Assembly: GCA_937915975.1 (NCBI GenBank)
Contig: CALGGL010000066.1
Span: 1 to 9,452 of the forward strand
Origin: an uncultured Lachnospiraceae bacterium
GTDB lineage: Bacteria > Bacillota > Clostridia > Lachnospirales > Lachnospiraceae
Direction: 5' to 3'
DNA: 9,452 bases
In this document: positions 1 through 5,428 of the stretch, in pieces
How the letters are laid out: every line of letters starts with the position of its first letter
Position numbering within the stretch: position 1 is the first letter of the stretch
Position numbers and translations under genes: made by a program
Notes under the pieces: model-generated
Databases searched by the model: none
The model's input: the letters and a program-made list of their open reading frames with translations, nothing else
Told to the model about the DNA's origin: nothing

Positions 1-90
1 ATTCTCACTTTTCTTACCGCAGGCAGACAAAGAAATAATTAGTGATATAATTAAAACTGATAATGTTATTTTTTGAAATAGATTTTTCAT
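1..90 (-). CDS. Lipoprotein family copy A, N-terminal part only (continues beyond the window)
   Basis: Only the first 30 codons are inside the window; the gene runs off the left edge. The visible protein starts MKNLFQKITLSVLIISL, then a hydrophobic stretch ending in a lipobox L-S-A-C with Cys24, then GKKSEN. This is a type II (lipoprotein) signal peptide: lipidation at Cys24 and anchoring to the outer face of the membrane are expected. The DNA is nearly identical to the start of copy B (722-2038) and close to copy C (3702-5054), including the upstream region, so this is a third paralogue. The Shine-Dalgarno AAGAGGT lies 12 bases before the ATG at 90. A second in-frame ATG at 102 directly abuts that site, so 90, which aligns with the other copies, is the better start. 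The function is unknown. Confidence 0.85.
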   Translation of the reverse strand, partial: MKNLFQKITLSVLIISLIISLSACGKKSEN

Positions 91-121
91 AAACAAATTC
101 ATACCTCTTGATAATAATTTT

Positions 122-165
122 ATTATGATTCAAGCATAAAACATAAATGTATCAAATATGTTTCA
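122..165 (-). promoter_or_regulatory. Conserved upstream element and candidate promoter of lipoprotein copy A
   Basis: A 24-bp block at 142-165 is identical, apart from one base, to blocks upstream of copies B (2090-2113) and C (5106-5129). Read on the minus strand it contains TTGATA (155-150), a fair -35 box. A 17-base spacer leads to TGAATC (132-127), and CATAAT follows at 127-122. In copy C the same 17-base spacing gives TAAAAT, a better -10. Which hexamer is the real -10 is not settled. Confidence 0.5.
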
Positions 166-211
166 AAAAATCTAAAATGAGTTTATACTCCTTTTTTCTT
201 AAAATTAGTTA

Positions 212-240
212 TTGACATCATATTTTACAAATGCTATTAT
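212..240 (+). promoter_or_regulatory. Near-consensus sigma-70/sigma-A type promoter on the plus strand
   Basis: TTGACA at 212-217 (perfect -35), exactly 17 bases, then TATTAT at 235-240 (5 of 6 to TATAAT). It is the best promoter match in the window and points rightward, against all neighbouring genes. A start about seven bases on (near 247-250) would begin transcription just before the hairpin at 251-305. No plus-strand gene follows, so the likely product is a short RNA. Confidence 0.65.
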
Positions 241-247
241 TTATCTT

Positions 248-312
248 GTAGAAGCGGTTTTTATACCACTTGGCTCTATGTAGTCTTGAGTGGGTTACTC
301 GCTTCTTTTTTT
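248..312 (+). ncRNA. Candidate short antisense RNA ending in an intrinsic terminator
   Basis: Directly downstream of the plus-strand promoter lies GAAGCG (251-256), which pairs with CGCTTC (300-305). Inside is a second stem, CCACT (266-270) with AGTGG (289-293), enclosing an 18-base loop. CGCTTC is followed at once by seven T residues (306-312), the layout of a rho-independent terminator. Promoter, structure and U-tract together predict an RNA of about 65 nt. Its 3' half is antisense to the last codons of the 276-707 gene: the U-tract lies opposite the AAA AAA codons for the KK in DIKKEA. I do not recognise an Rfam family. The inference is an antisense or trans-acting regulator. The alternative is that the inverted repeat is only a terminator for a longer plus-strand transcript. 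Confidence 0.5.
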
Positions 313-707
313 ATGTCAATAATATCATATAGATATAGCTTGCCATTTGAAGCATGGTTAATTACAAGACATGCAGAATAAATATTATAATTATCTGTTC
401 TTTTCTCATTCTCAAAAATAGGAATTGCAAATCTTACAGTATAATAATACCAGCCTTTAGCCGCATCAGTTGAATGTTTTGACTTATAATTTTCTTTGAA
501 TCTTTTATCTTCAGCAATCTCCACAATTTGTTCAATACACTGAACAATATTTGCCTTTGCTTTAGCTCTTGCACCTTTAAGAGAACGAGTATATTTTGAA
601 CCGGTATATTCATCCGGAAAATCCTTTCCTATAAACACAATATCTTTTGTTTCTGTAATAGTTAATCGTGTCATTTTTATGCAAGCCAAATTCAAATATG
701 TAAACAT
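276..707 (-). CDS. Small protein resembling the C-terminal domain of phage/mobile-element polyvalent (MuF-associated) proteins
   Basis: This is a 143-residue soluble protein with no signal peptide or membrane segment. From about residue 22 it carries blocks I associate with domains at the C-terminus of large polyvalent proteins and MuF-type proteins of Firmicutes phages and conjugative elements: GKDFPDEYTGSKYT (27-40), the Ala/Lys-rich AKAKAN helix (48-53), KHSTDAAKGWYYYTVRFAIP (77-96), and YLYDIIDIKKEASNPL (125-140). Some of these domains have been proposed to be nuclease-like (BECR fold); I cannot assign a catalytic residue here. The gene starts 14 bases after the stop of lipoprotein copy B, so it may share that transcript, but no clear Shine-Dalgarno precedes ATG 707 or the internal ATG at 674. 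Standing alone without the usual N-terminal partner, it may be a remnant. A hairpin RNA candidate lies antisense to its 3' end. The family assignment is from memory. Confidence 0.6.
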   Translation of the reverse strand: MFTYLNLACIKMTRLTITETKDIVFIGKDFPDEYTGSKYTRSLKGARAKAKANIVQCIEQIVEIAEDKRFKENYKSKHSTDAAKGWYYYTVRFAIPIFENEKRTDNYNIYSACLVINHASNGKLYLYDIIDIKKEASNPLKTT

Positions 708-721
708 TATTTCAAAAAATT

Positions 722-2038
722 TTAATACTTTATAAACACCATCGAACCATCTACCGCATTTACAAGCAGCCTAAAACTCTTTGTATTTGAATAAAAAAAC
801 CATACCGGAAGAATTGTAAATTCCATATCATTTTCAGGATTCACAATTGGATAATATTTTAATTCTATCTTATCAATATTTATATAATTACTTCCTTGCA
901 CCTTATTTACATCAATTTCATTTTCTATAATATCCCGCACGGATTCTTTAATGTTTTCAAAATCAAGCATGTTAGTATCCGGCGATTTCATTTCCATACT
1001 GTCATAAAATATACCCAGACATATAGATAAAATCCCCTCGTTGGATATCTCAACACGCTCTGAATTATATCCATATTCATAAATTGTTCCTTCATAAACA
1101 CTGCTATCGACTTTATTGTTTTCAAGTTCGAATCTATATCCGTCAAATATAGAGCTATAAGCCTCATCTTCACCAAAAAACTTCAAATCCCTGGTACTAT
1201 TGATATCATAATATTCTCCTCCTAAAATATCATCTACCAAATGCTTTGCGTCATCCATAAGCTTTTCCTTTTGAGCATATGCCTCATTATCCTCTTCTTT
1301 TGTGATATTGGAAGTATAAGTATATCCCCCTATCCTGCTATCTCCCATAATATCTTTTATGCTGATTGAAAAGAGTTCAAAAAACATAAAGTTTTTGTCC
1401 TCGTATCTTGAAAATATTGCATAATACTCATTTCCATTATATTTCCCTTTATATGTATGAAGTGAAAAATCTCCCACCTTTCCCCACGAATTATAAAATT
1501 CATCATTTTTTCCGAAATTTTCATATATTTCGTCAAAGTTTTTGTTTGCATTTGAACCTTTTTCACCTTTAAGTTCACTTTCATCATACCAGTGATTTAA
1601 TATTACATTTGTCATTTCTTCCGTTTCGAGAATTTTATAATATTTTTTCTCATTTAATGTTTCATGGACCTCCACATAATCATCTCCGAACAATTTCTCA
1701 ACTATTTCCTTTTCCTTCTTATCAAAGTCAGAAATAGGCATTGTTACATAGACCGGCACATTCTCCTGTTCAGGCACATCATACATAAGACTAATCTTGT
1801 AATTTATTCCATTCACATTAATGGATTCCTGCCAGTTTATCTTATCCGTTCCGAGCTTGTCCCTTAAGCTTCCGTATTCATTTTGCTTTGCCTCTTTGAT
1901 GCCTGCATCCTCGTGCGATGCAACTGTCTCGGTTCCGTAATCGGATATTTCATTGCTTTTCTTTCCACAGGCAGGCAAGGAAATAATTAGCGATATAATT
2001 AAGACTGATAATGTGATTTTTTGAAATAGATTTTTCAT
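722..2038 (-). CDS. Lipoprotein family copy B, secreted protein of unknown function
   Basis: The 438-residue protein begins with a type II signal peptide: KNLFQK, a hydrophobic core (about 8-21) and lipobox L-P-A-C with Cys24, predicting a lipid-anchored exported protein. After it come a polar linker, then a mixed, acidic and Tyr-rich region without recognised catalytic motifs. The C-terminal segment with IELKYYPIV, ILPVWFFY and VNAVDGSMVF resembles the end of other Lachnospiraceae lipoproteins of unknown function (possibly the DUF6034 group; unverified). It is clearly paralogous to copy C over its whole length (shared GTDKI-WQES, NGINYKI-LMYDVP, KKEKEIVE, LDFENIK, NYINID). ATG 2038 is chosen because AAGAGGT lies 13 bases upstream and it aligns with the other copies; a TTG two codons earlier is less likely. 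The promoter element is at 2070-2113. Confidence 0.85.
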   Translation of the reverse strand: MKNLFQKITLSVLIISLIISLPACGKKSNEISDYGTETVASHEDAGIKEAKQNEYGSLRDKLGTDKINWQESINVNGINYKISLMYDVPEQENVPVYVTMPISDFDKKEKEIVEKLFGDDYVEVHETLNEKKYYKILETEEMTNVILNHWYDESELKGEKGSNANKNFDEIYENFGKNDEFYNSWGKVGDFSLHTYKGKYNGNEYYAIFSRYEDKNFMFFELFSISIKDIMGDSRIGGYTYTSNITKEEDNEAYAQKEKLMDDAKHLVDDILGGEYYDINSTRDLKFFGEDEAYSSIFDGYRFELENNKVDSSVYEGTIYEYGYNSERVEISNEGILSICLGIFYDSMEMKSPDTNMLDFENIKESVRDIIENEIDVNKVQGSNYINIDKIELKYYPIVNPENDMEFTILPVWFFYSNTKSFRLLVNAVDGSMVFIKY

Positions 2039-2069
2039 AAACAAATTCGCACCTCTTAATAATATTTTT

Positions 2070-2113
2070 ATTATAATTCAAGCATAAATCATAAATGTAT
2101 CAAATTTGTTTCA
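2070..2113 (-). promoter_or_regulatory. Conserved upstream element and candidate promoter of lipoprotein copy B
   Basis: The 24 bp at 2090-2113 are identical to those upstream of copy C and differ by one base from copy A. On the minus strand TTGATA lies at 2103-2098. TGAATT (2080-2075) is 17 bases on, and a perfect TATAAT (2075-2070) is 22 bases on. Either the first is a weak -10, or TATAAT is used with a poor -35. Conservation beyond the promoter hexamers suggests a regulator site. Confidence 0.5.
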
Positions 2114-2136
2114 GAATTAAATACGCTGAACAAACA

Positions 2137-2160
2137 GGGGCTGACACAAAAGTCAGCCCC
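2137..2160 (-). terminator. Hairpin terminator after the AAA ATPase gene
   Basis: GGGGCTGAC (2137-2145) and GTCAGCCCC (2152-2160) form a perfect 9-bp GC-rich stem with a 6-base loop. It starts six bases past the stop of the minus-strand ATPase gene. On that strand the stem is followed by TGTTTGTT, an imperfect U-tract. It separates the ATPase transcript from the promoter of lipoprotein copy B. Confidence 0.75.
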
Positions 2161-2166
2161 TTAACA

Positions 2167-3525
2167 TCATATCACAACAGCAAACATATACGGCGGTAAT
2201 TTTACTATTCCATCATCTATCGTATAATTTTTCGGATGAACAACATATGAGGTATCAATACGTTTCTTATATAAATCATCAAATTTCTCTAACGATTTGG
2301 TTTTATAATTCTTAGAGGATTTTACTTCAATCGGAAATATTTTAAAATTCAATTTACTCTCATTCGACAAAAGAAAATCTATCTCAATATCATTTCTATG
2401 TTTATCTTTTGAATATCTTGTATAAAAATACAGTTTTTTCCCTTTAGACGCAATAATTTGAGATATCGCATTTTCATATATCATTCCTTTATTAAACGAC
2501 AGCTTTTCATCCATAATAAGCTTATATAGCTGCTGATTGATTATTTCATTTTCACTGAAAGCTAAGCTTAACAAAAGTCCTGTATCTCCCATATAACACT
2601 TCACTGCAGATTCATTTTTATTAAGTGCAAATCCCACATTAGGGTCATTGCACCTATAGCAAAGATTGCATATCATAGAATCATCCAGCCAAAATAAAGG
2701 TTCATCATATCTGTCAAATACTGCTCCCGGTTCTATCTCACTCAAAACTATTTTCTTTTCATGAGTTGAAAGATAACCGGGAATATTTTCAAATATAGCA
2801 GAAACCTTTGAGTTATATTTCTTAGATGCTTTTTTTATATCGTCTCTATATAATTCTAAAATATCTCTTTTTTCAATATCTGCATAGGAAAAATCCATTC
2901 TATTCTTTGCAAATGCAACAACTGCCTGTGGCATTCCTCCAACCAAAATATATTCTTTAAAAAGATGCATTGCTTTTTCATGCATATTTTTTTCAAGAGG
3001 CTTTTTTTCATTATAGCTTTTTTTAATATATTCTAATAACAGCTCCTCTCCCATGAAAATAACATATTCCTCAAAATCCAGAGGATACATCTTTATTTTT
3101 CTTTCCTCAGACGGAATTGTAATATTTTCAACATTTTCTTTAATTGAAATCAGAGAGCCGGTTTCAATATAATCGAATCTCCCATCTTGAACCAAATATT
3201 TTATAGCCTGCCTTGCTTTCGGAAACCTTTGTATTTCATCAAACACAATTAACGATTCTCTTGGATATAACCTTTTATTATACTCAAGGGACAAGGTCTG
3301 GAAAAAAATATCAAGATTATCAAGATTATCAAAGCTATCTGTAATCTTTTTGTTCACCTTATTAAAATCAACTATTATATGCGACTTATATTCATTTTTG
3401 CCAAACTCATCAACAATAGTAGATTTTCCTATACGTCTTGCGCCTTCAATGAGTATAGCTTTTTCTCCTTTTGTTTCATTTTTCCAATCTAATAATTTAT
3501 CATATATTTTTCGTCTTATAATCAT
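2167..3525 (-). CDS. AAA ATPase with AAA_14 and DUF4143-type domains
   Basis: The 452-residue protein has an N-terminal P-loop ATPase domain of the AAA_14 type: Walker A GARRIGKST (28-36), Walker B LIVFDE (92-97), and a sensor-like Y-I-E-T-G-S-L (119-125). The C-terminal DUF4143 region contains EIDFLL (Asp383) and IEVKSS (Glu400, Lys402), a D...E-x-K pattern of the PD-(D/E)XK nuclease fold. Whether it cuts DNA is not known for this family; many copies occur per genome in gut Clostridia and Bacteroides, often near mobile or variable regions. ATG 3525 is chosen because GGAGG (3536-3532) sits six bases upstream; the in-frame ATG at 3552 has no such site. The gene stands alone, with its own candidate promoter (3633-3661) and terminator (2137-2160), between two lipoprotein paralogues. 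Confidence 0.9.
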   Translation of the reverse strand: MIIRRKIYDKLLDWKNETKGEKAILIEGARRIGKSTIVDEFGKNEYKSHIIVDFNKVNKKITDSFDNLDNLDIFFQTLSLEYNKRLYPRESLIVFDEIQRFPKARQAIKYLVQDGRFDYIETGSLISIKENVENITIPSEERKIKMYPLDFEEYVIFMGEELLLEYIKKSYNEKKPLEKNMHEKAMHLFKEYILVGGMPQAVVAFAKNRMDFSYADIEKRDILELYRDDIKKASKKYNSKVSAIFENIPGYLSTHEKKIVLSEIEPGAVFDRYDEPLFWLDDSMICNLCYRCNDPNVGFALNKNESAVKCYMGDTGLLLSLAFSENEIINQQLYKLIMDEKLSFNKGMIYENAISQIIASKGKKLYFYTRYSKDKHRNDIEIDFLLSNESKLNFKIFPIEVKSSKNYKTKSLEKFDDLYKKRIDTSYVVHPKNYTIDDGIVKLPPYMFAVVI

Positions 3526-3546
3526 ATCCTGCCTCCAAAAATATTG

Positions 3547-3626
3547 ACACATTACGCAAAATGATTCTTGGACAATATATCAATAGTACGCAAAGCGTTT
3601 TTCCTTGTATTTTTCAATAGTACGCA
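3547..3626 (-). repeat. 34-bp phased repeats in the leader of the ATPase gene
   Basis: A 13-bp direct repeat, TCAATAGTACGCA on the plus strand, occurs at 3580-3592 and 3614-3626, start-to-start 34 bp. TACGCA recurs at 3553-3558, again exactly 34 bp away, so there are three phased copies of the core. They lie between the candidate -10 and the Shine-Dalgarno, where a repressor or RNA-level control could act. No matching repeats were noticed near the other genes. Confidence 0.55.
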
Positions 3627-3632
3627 CAGTAA

Positions 3633-3661
3633 ATTATATCATGATATTTATAATATGAAAA
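3633..3661 (-). promoter_or_regulatory. Candidate promoter of the ATPase gene with overlapping palindrome
   Basis: On the minus strand TATAAT (3638-3633) is a perfect -10, with TTTTCA (3661-3656) as a weak -35 at 17 bases. A 12-bp perfect palindrome, ATATCATGATAT (3636-3647), overlaps the upstream edge of the -10, as an operator might. The phased TACGCA repeats begin just downstream. In such AT-rich DNA chance matches are frequent. Confidence 0.4.
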
Positions 3662-3701
3662 GTATTTCTCCACAATATTCACAAAACAAAAAATATATTA
3701 A

Positions 3702-5054
3702 TTAATTTATAAAAACTAACGACCCATCAACAGCATTTATAATCATCATAAAATTCTTTGTACTGCTCCTTAATAACCAGACCGGAAGCATGGTGTATTC
3801 CAGCTTATTTTGCGAATTTTGAACAGGATAATATTTAAGATCTATAGTATCAATATTTATATAATTAGCATCAAACCTACTTACATCAATTTCATTTTCA
3901 ATACAATCTTTTGCTGCCGCCTTGATATTTTCAAAATCAAGTATGGCGGTATCCAAAGACTTAATCTCTATCTCATCACAAAAAACGCCTATGCAGACAT
4001 ACAAAAATCCCTCTGAGGATATTTCACAGCACTCCTCCTCATGTGCTTTGGAAAAATAATAAATCAAGTCTGTCCCATCATATATACCACCCTCAACAAC
4101 ATTATTAATCATAGCAAATCTATATCCGTCAAGCTTGATAATATCCGTTCCGTATAAGCCATTATAATCATATCCATAGAAACCCAAATCTCCTGTCTCA
4201 CCTATTTCATAGTGATTTTCACCAAAAATACTGTCTGAGAAGTTAATTGCCTCTTCCGCAAGCTTTTCTTTTTCATCATAAGCTATATTATCTTCATCGG
4301 TATATGTTATACCTGCTTCAGTATAATTCCCATATTCGTCCATACTGTTTCCCCATATAACATTATTATAATAGCTATATCCATTTATTCCTTCTTCGCC
4401 CACAAAGCCCGCTATATCATCCTTTAAAAAGCGTAAAATCAAATAATTATCATCCTCGAATCTTGAAAAAAGTGCATAATACTCCGTACCATCGTATAAG
4501 CCCTTATAGGTATGAACCGAAAAATCATAATAATTATTCCATGAATTAAAGAATTCATCCTTTTTTAATGCCTCTTCATAATCAATAAATGCATTCAAAT
4601 CAGTATCCCATCCAAGCCCGCTGTCATTGTACCATGTATCAAATATTTTATTTGACGCATTTCCTTCTCTTATTATCTCATGTACCTCTTCATAGCTGTC
4701 TCCAAATATATTTTCAACAATCTCCTTTTCTTTCTTATCAAGATCCGTGATAAGCTTCATTGTATAAACCGGCACATTATCTTTATCCGGAACATCATAC
4801 ATAAGATTAATCTTGTAATTAATTCCGTTTGCACTAAAAGACTCCTGCCAGTCTATCTTATCCGTTCCAAGTTTGTCAGATAATCTTCCGTACTCATCTG
4901 ACATTCCGGCCTCGTCATCCGCATCCTCTTTTGATGCAACAACTTCTGTTCCATAGTCGGATATATCATTATTTTTCTTACCACAGGCAGACAAAGAAAG
5001 TATTAAAGATATAATTAAAACTGATAATGAAATGTTTTGGTATAGCTTTTTCAT
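3702..5054 (-). CDS. Lipoprotein family copy C, secreted protein of unknown function
   Basis: The 450-residue protein has a lipoprotein signal peptide: MKKLYQN, a hydrophobic core (8-21), lipobox L-S-A-C with Cys24, followed by GKKNNDISDYGTE. It is paralogous to copy B throughout. It differs mainly in the middle, where it has an extra segment containing SMDEYGNYTEAGITYTDEDN. The mature part is acidic and rich in Tyr, Asp and Asn, with no recognised enzymatic motif. The C-terminus (YTMLPVWLLRSS and NAVDGSLVF) matches that of copy B and resembles other uncharacterised Lachnospiraceae lipoproteins. The start at 5054 has AAGGTGCGAGG a few bases upstream and aligns with the other copies. The conserved 24-bp element lies at 5106-5129. 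No clear terminator hairpin follows the stop; the ATPase leader begins about 40 bases on. Confidence 0.85.
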   Translation of the reverse strand: MKKLYQNISLSVLIISLILSLSACGKKNNDISDYGTEVVASKEDADDEAGMSDEYGRLSDKLGTDKIDWQESFSANGINYKINLMYDVPDKDNVPVYTMKLITDLDKKEKEIVENIFGDSYEEVHEIIREGNASNKIFDTWYNDSGLGWDTDLNAFIDYEEALKKDEFFNSWNNYYDFSVHTYKGLYDGTEYYALFSRFEDDNYLILRFLKDDIAGFVGEEGINGYSYYNNVIWGNSMDEYGNYTEAGITYTDEDNIAYDEKEKLAEEAINFSDSIFGENHYEIGETGDLGFYGYDYNGLYGTDIIKLDGYRFAMINNVVEGGIYDGTDLIYYFSKAHEEECCEISSEGFLYVCIGVFCDEIEIKSLDTAILDFENIKAAAKDCIENEIDVSRFDANYINIDTIDLKYYPVQNSQNKLEYTMLPVWLLRSSTKNFMMIINAVDGSLVFIN

Positions 5055-5090
5055 AAAAACCTCGCACCTTTTTTACTGTAATTATTTTAT

Positions 5091-5129
5091 ATTTTAAACA
5101 TAATACATAAATGTATCAAATTTGTTTCA
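5091..5129 (-). promoter_or_regulatory. Conserved upstream element and promoter of lipoprotein copy C
   Basis: The 24 bp at 5106-5129 are identical to the block upstream of copy B. On the minus strand TTGATA (5119-5114), a 17-base spacer and TAAAAT (5096-5091) make a good promoter about 36 bases before the ATG. This is the clearest of the three, and it supports TTGATA as the shared -35 box. Confidence 0.6.
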
Positions 5130-5150
5130 GAAAAATATGATGAAATAAGC

Positions 5151-5263
5151 TGAACTAAAAAAATTGATAAATAAAATGAATAAAAAAAAATTGATAAATT
5201 AAGATGAATTAAAAAAAAAATGATAATATAAGATGAATTAAAAAAACTATGTAATATAAAAGT
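5151..5263. repeat. Four A-rich degenerate tandem repeats of 26-29 bp
   Basis: The units start at 5151, 5177, 5205 and 5234. Each begins TGAA(C/T)TA or TGAATA, runs into a stretch of 7-11 A residues, and mostly ends in a (T)TGATAA-like part. The last unit is more divergent. They lie just upstream of the promoter of lipoprotein copy C, and phased A-tracts could bend the DNA. Slipped-strand expansion of low-complexity sequence is the simplest origin. No gene is supported here. Confidence 0.6.
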
Positions 5264-5275
5264 TGATGTTTTAAT

Positions 5276-5412
5276 CACGCGAAGCGTGTCGGTTATATAT
5301 TGGTATGAAAACAGGGGCATCAAAAAGTTGCTAAGCAAAGCGTGAGCGTCAGCGAGCTTTGCGTGTAACTATTTTGGTGTCCCCTGTTTTTGTACCATCA
5401 TATATAACCGAC
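5276..5412. repeat. 125-bp imperfect inverted repeat, MITE-like or REP-like, with flanking mini-hairpin
   Basis: The outer arms GTCGGTTATATAT (5288-5300) and ATATATAACCGAC (5400-5412) pair perfectly over 13 bp. Inward, TGGTATGAAAACAGGGG-CATCAAAAAGTT matches the complement of AACTATTTTGGTGT-CCCCTGTTTTTGTACCA with a few mismatches, to about 5329 and 5367. The centre has its own hairpin, GCAAAGC (5335-5341) with GCTTTGC (5356-5362). A short CACGC-GAA-GCGTG hairpin (5276-5288) abuts the left end. The long foldback without an ORF fits a non-autonomous mobile element or dispersed repeat. It starts 17 bases after the stop of the GGDEF-EAL gene and could also end that transcript, though no clear U-tract follows. 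No target-site duplication was evident. Confidence 0.7.
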
Positions 5413-5428
5413 CTGATATCAAGAAACT

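Noticed and set aside
1664..1867. Plus-strand reading frame, with a similar one at 4680-4883
   Set aside because: They look alike only because the minus-strand lipoprotein genes B and C are paralogous there; no ribosome binding sites, and both are antisense shadows.
3553..3701. Terminator for lipoprotein copy C
   Set aside because: The stretch is AT-rich with a 12-bp palindrome but no GC-rich stem followed by a T-run on the minus strand.
5151..5263. Repeats resembling a CRISPR array
   Set aside because: The units are adjacent A-rich degenerate copies without unique spacers or conserved repeats, and there are no cas genes.
5087..5338. Minus-strand 83-codon reading frame
   Set aside because: It reads through A-rich repeats, the lipoprotein promoter element and part of the foldback; composition is Phe/Ile/Leu from poly-A and there is no ribosome binding site.
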